DNA of 64,000 nt from Conus ventricosus (Eukaryota; Mollusca; Gastropoda; Neogastropoda; Conidae), in assembly GCA_018398815.1 (NCBI GenBank), contig CM031601.1, positions 33,182,369 to 33,246,368 on the forward strand, in the 5' to 3' direction. Of this stretch, positions 59,780 to 64,000 are shown piece by piece. Numbering within the stretch: position 1 is the first letter of the stretch; every line of letters starts with the position of its first letter. The notes beneath the pieces were generated by a model. That model searched no databases, was not told the DNA's origin, and worked only from the letters and a program-made list of their open reading frames with translations. The position numbers and the translations under genes are program-made.

Positions 59780-60400
59780 GGTGGAAAAGATGATAAATTC
59801 AGAGAGACCAAAGACCAAAACAGAAGTCAGGAGTCTGCTAGGTTTTATTGGGTTCTATAGGGAGTTTGTTCCCAATTTCGCAGCAATCACGAGTCCTCTC
59901 AGTGATTGGTCAAGGCAGGGAAACCAGCAGTGGTCGAGTGTCAGACCTGCAGAGCAAGCACTGCAGACGGTGCTGGAAAGACTAGGTTCCCGTCCACTTG
60001 AAGCAAACCAGATTGTCCAAACCATTTTTGTTGCGGACAGAGCATCAGGTGGGGGATAGGTGCAGTATTGGTTTACAGGAGCATGAAGGAGTCGAGTTTC
60101 CCTGTGAGATATGCTAGCAGGAAGTTGACAAAGTGTGAAGAAGGGTACGCAACGGTTTGGAGAAGGAGTGTTAGCTGTCGTGTGGGCCGTGCAGAAATTC
60201 CACAAATACTTGTATGGAAAGAGTTCGTGATCGAGACGGATCATAAACCACTCAAATTCCTGCAGGAGGCGCAGTTGAAAAACAGCAGAGTGTTTGCGTT
60301 GGGGCAATGGAAATTGCCAGCCCTACAGGTATCGAGTGCAGTACATTCCAGGCGACAGAATGTCGGAGCGACAAATTTAAGCCGTGTGGTCTAGCAAGCT
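59780..60400 (+). pseudogene. RT connection and RNase H domain, frameshifted
   Basis: KTKTEVRSLLGFIGFYREFV and PNFAAITSPLSDWS (59812-59920) are the RT thumb/connection. A damaged first RNase H motif reads FVADRASGGG where a TDAS-like motif is expected. ASRKLTKCEEGYATV (60112-60156) and VIETDHKPLKFLQEA (60229-60273) are conserved RNase H segments. The region ends near 60,390. Stops at 60058 and near 60190 break the frame. Confidence 0.85.
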
Positions 60401-60960
60401 GCAACTCAGAGGAAGTCAGTCATACCCGGGGGTGCTTTGTTGATAGTATGTGTTGATTACAGTTATGTGATTGGAAAATGGGTTCTTTCCCCAGTTGGCT
60501 ATGGTTCATATTTTTTTTTGTGTGAGACTTGTTCATATTTTCTTTTTTGAGACTTGTTCATGTGGATGTAGTTTGCTTGGAGCATACAGTCGCTTGTGTA
60601 GTGAGGGCATTTTTTGCAATAAGTGAGGATGGAGAGTCCTCAGTGAAGTGTCAGGGAAATCGTGATCATATGATATTGTGCTCTTCAAAGTAGTTGTGAA
60701 GAGGAGAGATGGCAAATCCGCAGGTAGGGGAATTGCATAAGTGCGCACAGAGGTCGTTAAAAAATGAGTTGAAATAACGCAAGAGCGCACGTCAATGATA
60801 ACTCATTGGAGTGGTATCCACTAATGATATTTTTTTAAATTTATAAACCGTTGTTGAAAAAGAAATTTTTCAAACTTTGCACGTGTAGCTGTGGTTCAGC
60901 AAATTCGGTTGTTGTCTTTTTTGTACCGTTTTTTTGAGACAATGCGGTGCATAGTCTTTT
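60400..60960 (+). other. Untranslated 3' part of the LTR element
   Basis: No coding similarity and no envelope-like frame. T-rich stretches. Confidence 0.6.
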
Positions 60961-60973
60961 GCAAGGGGGAAAT
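60961..60973 (+). promoter_or_regulatory. Polypurine tract
   Basis: GCAAGGGGGAAAT directly precedes the TG start of the 3' LTR, as expected for plus-strand DNA priming. Confidence 0.75.
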
Positions 60974-62306
60974 TGCCCAGGGTCAAAATTCAACACAACC
61001 AAAGTGTGGTCCGTCGCCGGCCCCTTCAACTGGACATAAGTCCAAACGCAGACATCTTGGCGCCACGAAGACGGGGTCCATGCGTTCTCAATCTGGCCAA
61101 TTTAACACAGCGGGGAGACACCAGACGTCTGAGTGCTGGACCGACAGGTCTCGGTAGGGTTTTGGGCAGACGTCGTGGCGCCTACTCAGGCTCATCTAGC
61201 CAATTTATGGAACCAGCGCCATTGTTAGTCGGACGTTGCAGGTTAAAGCGGAAAGGGAGAGGGAGAAGGTATGTGTGGTGGGGGTGAAATCTAGCAAAAC
61301 AATTAAAAGACCCCAAATTTACCACCACAGAGAGTAAGGTGTTTTAGGCGTGACTGGGCAAAATTTTTAATATCCAATGAATTTTGAGGGGATAAACTTC
61401 GGGTATCAGGGTAAAAAATACTGACCAATGGTACTCGCCCTTTTTGGACAATCGGAACAGAATAAGAAGGATGTGAGAGTGAGAGAACGGGGAGAACGGA
61501 GAGGAGAACGAACAGAGAGACAGAGAGAGAGAGGTCTGAGTGTAATCTCTGAGGAGAGAAAAGCAGAGAGATGAGGGGAGGAGAGAGGAGAACCAAGTTG
61601 AGAGATTAGCATGAGATAGTCTGCAGAGGAAGGACTGAAGAGAGATGTGGAGAGAGAGAGCTGCTAACTAAAGAGGAGGAAAAGAAAGAAAAGAAAAAAA
61701 AAAAAAAGAAAAGAAACAGCAACCATGTCCATTTGATAAGAGCAGACTAGAAGAGAGAGAGAGAAGTGCAATGCGTTAATGCAGGAAAAAAAGAAAGAGA
61801 ACAGATCGATTGTTGATAGTCACTGTTCTATCTTCACTGGGGGTTTGACCTCTTTCTTGGCCAGCGCCACTTTCATCGACGACCAACGCCAGTGCCAACA
61901 GTCTCACCTGACCAGGCGCCAGCAGACCAAGACCAGTTTCCAGCAGTTGTGTCGTGCTTGTGAAAGTGACAGTGAAAAGAAAAAAAAAAAAAAGAAAAGA
62001 AAAGACAGTGATTCGTGAATAGTTAAGATCACCTGGCCAGGTAAAGTAGAAATCTGTTTATACCCGGGGTTAGTTAATGATGTTTTAGATAAATGATTTT
62101 TGTGAAGTTCAGGAAAGAGAGAATGTGTTTTTTTGTTTGATTCCATATGCATTGAGTTTCTTTCTATGATCATGTGTAGTAAAGTTATAGACTTTACAGT
62201 GGTTTGATGTGACGAATGCAGATATATGAATGAGATTGTAAGCAAGCTGTGAGTGTGTTCGTCTGTGCGCTAGTCCTTCCTCCACTGACATCACCCGAGG
62301 TTGACA
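60974..62306 (+). repeat. 3' LTR
   Basis: Starts TGCCCAGGGTCAAAATTC and ends GAGGTTGACA. Collinear with the 5' LTR. The first bases differ from the 5' LTR (TGCCCAGG versus TGTCACGG), and small indels are common. Confidence 0.93.
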
Positions 62307-62980
62307 AAAGTGGTGTTGGTGTCAGTGTGGTAGGTGGTGGTGTCAGCCATCAGATGCATTGGTGTTGGTGTCAGTGTGGTAGGTGGTGGTGTCATCCCTA
62401 TCAGATGCATGTGGTGTTTGGTGCAGTGTGGTAGGTGGTGGTGTCCACCCTATCAGATGCATGTGGTGTTGGTGTCAGTGTGGTAGGTGGTGGGTCATCC
62501 CTATCAGATGCATGTGGTGTTGGTGTCAGTGTGGTAGGTGGTGGTGTCAGCCCTATCAGATGCAATGTGGTGTTGGTGTCAGTGTGGTAGTGGTGGTGTC
62601 ATCCCTATCAGATGCATGTGGGGTTGGTGTCAGTGTGGTAGGTGGTGGTGTCAGCCCTATCAGATGCATGTGGGGGTTGGTGTCAGTGTGGTAGGTGGGG
62701 GTGTCAGCCATCAGATGCATGTGGTGTTGGTGTCAGTGTTGTAGGTGGTGGTGTCAACCCCATCAGATGCATGTGGGTTGGTGTCAGTGTTGTAGGGGGT
62801 GGTGTCAGCCATCAGATGCATGTGGGGTTGTGTCATGTTGTAGGGGGTGGTGTCATCCCCTATCAGATGCATGTGGTGTTGGTGTCAGTGTTGTAAAGGA
62901 GGTGGTGTCAGCCATCAGATGCAAAGGGTGTTGGTGTCAGTGTTGTAGTGGTGGTGTCAGCCATCAGATGCATGGTTTGG
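62307..62980. repeat. 50-bp minisatellite, right part
   Basis: About 13 copies of the same unit as 54308-54809 (GTGTTGGTGTCAGTGTGGTA ... GATGCATGTG). The first bases after the LTR continue the unit at the point where the left part was cut (…GATGCATGTG / GTGGTGTTGG…), so the two halves were one array. Variants include GTTGTAGG and GGGGGTG. Confidence 0.96.
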
Positions 62981-63190
62981 CGGGGGTGTGGTCCCCGCTG
63001 GAATCTACCCAGACGCTGGGGGTGCAATGATCCGTGTGTCGTTGTCAATGCAATTTCCCTGACCTCAACCTTGAAATAAAAAGATGGAATGACAATATGG
63101 ATCAGTTTCTTTCGAAACAAAGTTTGAAAGCATGTTTAGATTTTCATGGCGTTCCCAATCAACGTGTCCCAAATCAGCCAGTATCCACTT
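62981..63190. other. Unannotated unique sequence
   Basis: No element recognised. Confidence 0.4.
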
Positions 63191-63192
63191 TG

Positions 63193-63353
63193 CTGTCTGT
63201 GTCCCTGGTCTCCCCGTTCATTGTGGCCCTTGCTGTCTGTGTCCCTGGTCTTCCCGTTCATTGTGGCCCTTGCGTCTGTGTCCCTGGTCTCCCCCGTTCA
63301 TTGTGGCCCTTGCTGTCTGTGTCCCTGGTCTCCCCGTTCATTGTGGCCCTGAA
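63193..63353. repeat. 40-bp minisatellite, four copies
   Basis: Unit: CCTTGCTGTCTGTGTCCCTG then GTCTCCCCGTTCATTGTGGC. One copy lacks one base. Confidence 0.95.
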
Positions 63354-64000
63354 TGATGACCAGCACAGACATTCCCCAGAACCCAAGGGAAAAAACAAGC
63401 TCCGTGTTGAAAAGATCAGACAAAGAAAGGTAACATTCGTGCTTTTAAAAAGTCATTAAAGTGGAATGAAACAGCACCAGCCCCCAGACAGCCCTGGACG
63501 CAGCAGCTGCTACTTCAGCTCCGTCCGTTGCTGGTTCAGCAACAGAGAAAAAAAAGGCAATCTGAGACCGGGTTTTGATTTTGAAGAAATGACAGTCACA
63601 ATGGCGACTTGTCGCCTTTACAACCCCATGGGATGGGACGAACAGGCTTCAGCTCTGATTCAATTATCATTTTTTTTCCTGGAGGAACTACGAGCGAAAG
63701 ATAAAGATTAAACGATAAGCTAACTGTTCACCCCATCCTTGTAATCAGTGAAGTAATTTTTTTTTTGAGGAAATAATTGCCCAAGTTCATGACAATGAGC
63801 ACAATCGTTTTACTCGCAGAAGAAATACTGACCTGCTTGATACTCATGAGTATTGTCTTTAGTATCTTCTTATTTGAACACTAAGGTTTGTGTCACGTTT
63901 CATTTTATTTCTGTCGAGCTAGTGACCGGTTGCCCTTTGTTATTATCCCCACTCCACAACATGGGGTGAAGAAAAATTGACACTGTTCTCTGTTCATCGT
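63354..64000. other. Unannotated unique sequence at the window end
   Basis: A plus-strand frame of 81 codons (63466-63711) has non-repetitive composition but no start or splice context or motif that I can defend. T runs at 63670 and 63757. No gene called. Confidence 0.4.

Larger units (their letters stand above)
54810..62306 (+). mobile_element. Ty3/Gypsy LTR retrotransposon, Gmr1-type domain order, degenerate
   Basis: Two direct LTRs (54810-56124 and 60974-62306) flank a 4.85-kb interior. The interior holds a tRNA-Arg-like primer-binding site, a Gag region with a SCAN-like segment, a zinc-knuckle remnant, a protease remnant, integrase (58315-58900), reverse transcriptase (59100-59760), RNase H (59800-60400) and a polypurine tract. 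Integrase before reverse transcriptase is opposite to most Gypsy elements and matches the Gmr1 group, whose Gag is also related to the SCAN domain. Every coding region has stops or frameshifts and the integrase core is largely deleted, so it is inactive. No envelope gene is seen. It interrupts the 50-bp minisatellite. Confidence 0.92.

Overview
The window is eukaryotic, non-coding-rich DNA, most likely from a mollusc and probably a marine gastropod. This is an inference from four things. There is a tRNA-derived SINE whose body and hairpin tail look like mollusc SINEs. Two copies of another dispersed element also look molluscan. A Penelope-like retroelement and a Gmr1-type Ty3/Gypsy element are present. 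Simple repeats, CA/GT, GA/CT, ATCT and homopolymer G/C, are very dense. There are no bacterial operons, rRNA genes or CRISPR arrays. Most long open frames are by-products of tandem repeats whose unit is a multiple of three (39, 33, 24/18 bp), or of CA/GT and GA/CT tracts, and are not genes.

Layout. 1-9.2 kb: simple repeats, short minisatellites, a full-length SINE (4.65-5.18 kb) inside a ~70-bp tandem array, 15-bp and 52-bp minisatellites, and a possible two-exon fragment of a minus-strand gene (8.70-9.23 kb). 9.5-18.9 kb: a chain of minisatellites (26, 50, 27, 18, 36 bp) and microsatellites, with a promoter-like cluster (CRE, AP-1, CCAAT, TATA) at 12.34-12.47 kb. 19.8-24.0 kb: four ~135-bp tandem repeats followed by a broken Penelope-like element (reverse transcriptase plus GIY-YIG endonuclease). 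It carries a directly duplicated 511-bp segment, a possible intron, and a 5'-truncated SINE with an 8-bp target duplication. 24-40 kb: minisatellites of 26-59 bp and long GA, CA and CT tracts. 40.97-46.78 kb: a 5.8-kb minisatellite with a 32-bp unit and longer 40-43-bp variants. 47.07-48.0 kb: a minisatellite carrying a perfect CRE palindrome in many units. 50.67-52.20 kb: a two-length (24/18 bp) array that is open on both strands.

54.3-63.0 kb: one 50-bp minisatellite split in two by a degenerate LTR retrotransposon (54,810-62,306). Both LTRs are ~1.3 kb, the primer-binding site resembles a tRNA-Arg 3' end, the Gag is SCAN-like, and there is a protease remnant. The integrase lies upstream of reverse transcriptase and RNase H, which is the Gmr1-type order rather than the usual Gypsy order.

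I see no intact host gene. By my boundaries about a third of the window is minisatellite, from some 30 unrelated units, and several kilobases more are microsatellite. The most notable points are the Gmr1-order element nested in a minisatellite, the tandem-duplicated (possibly intronic) segment in the Penelope-like element, and the unit-length structure of the 41-47 kb and 50.7-52.2 kb arrays.
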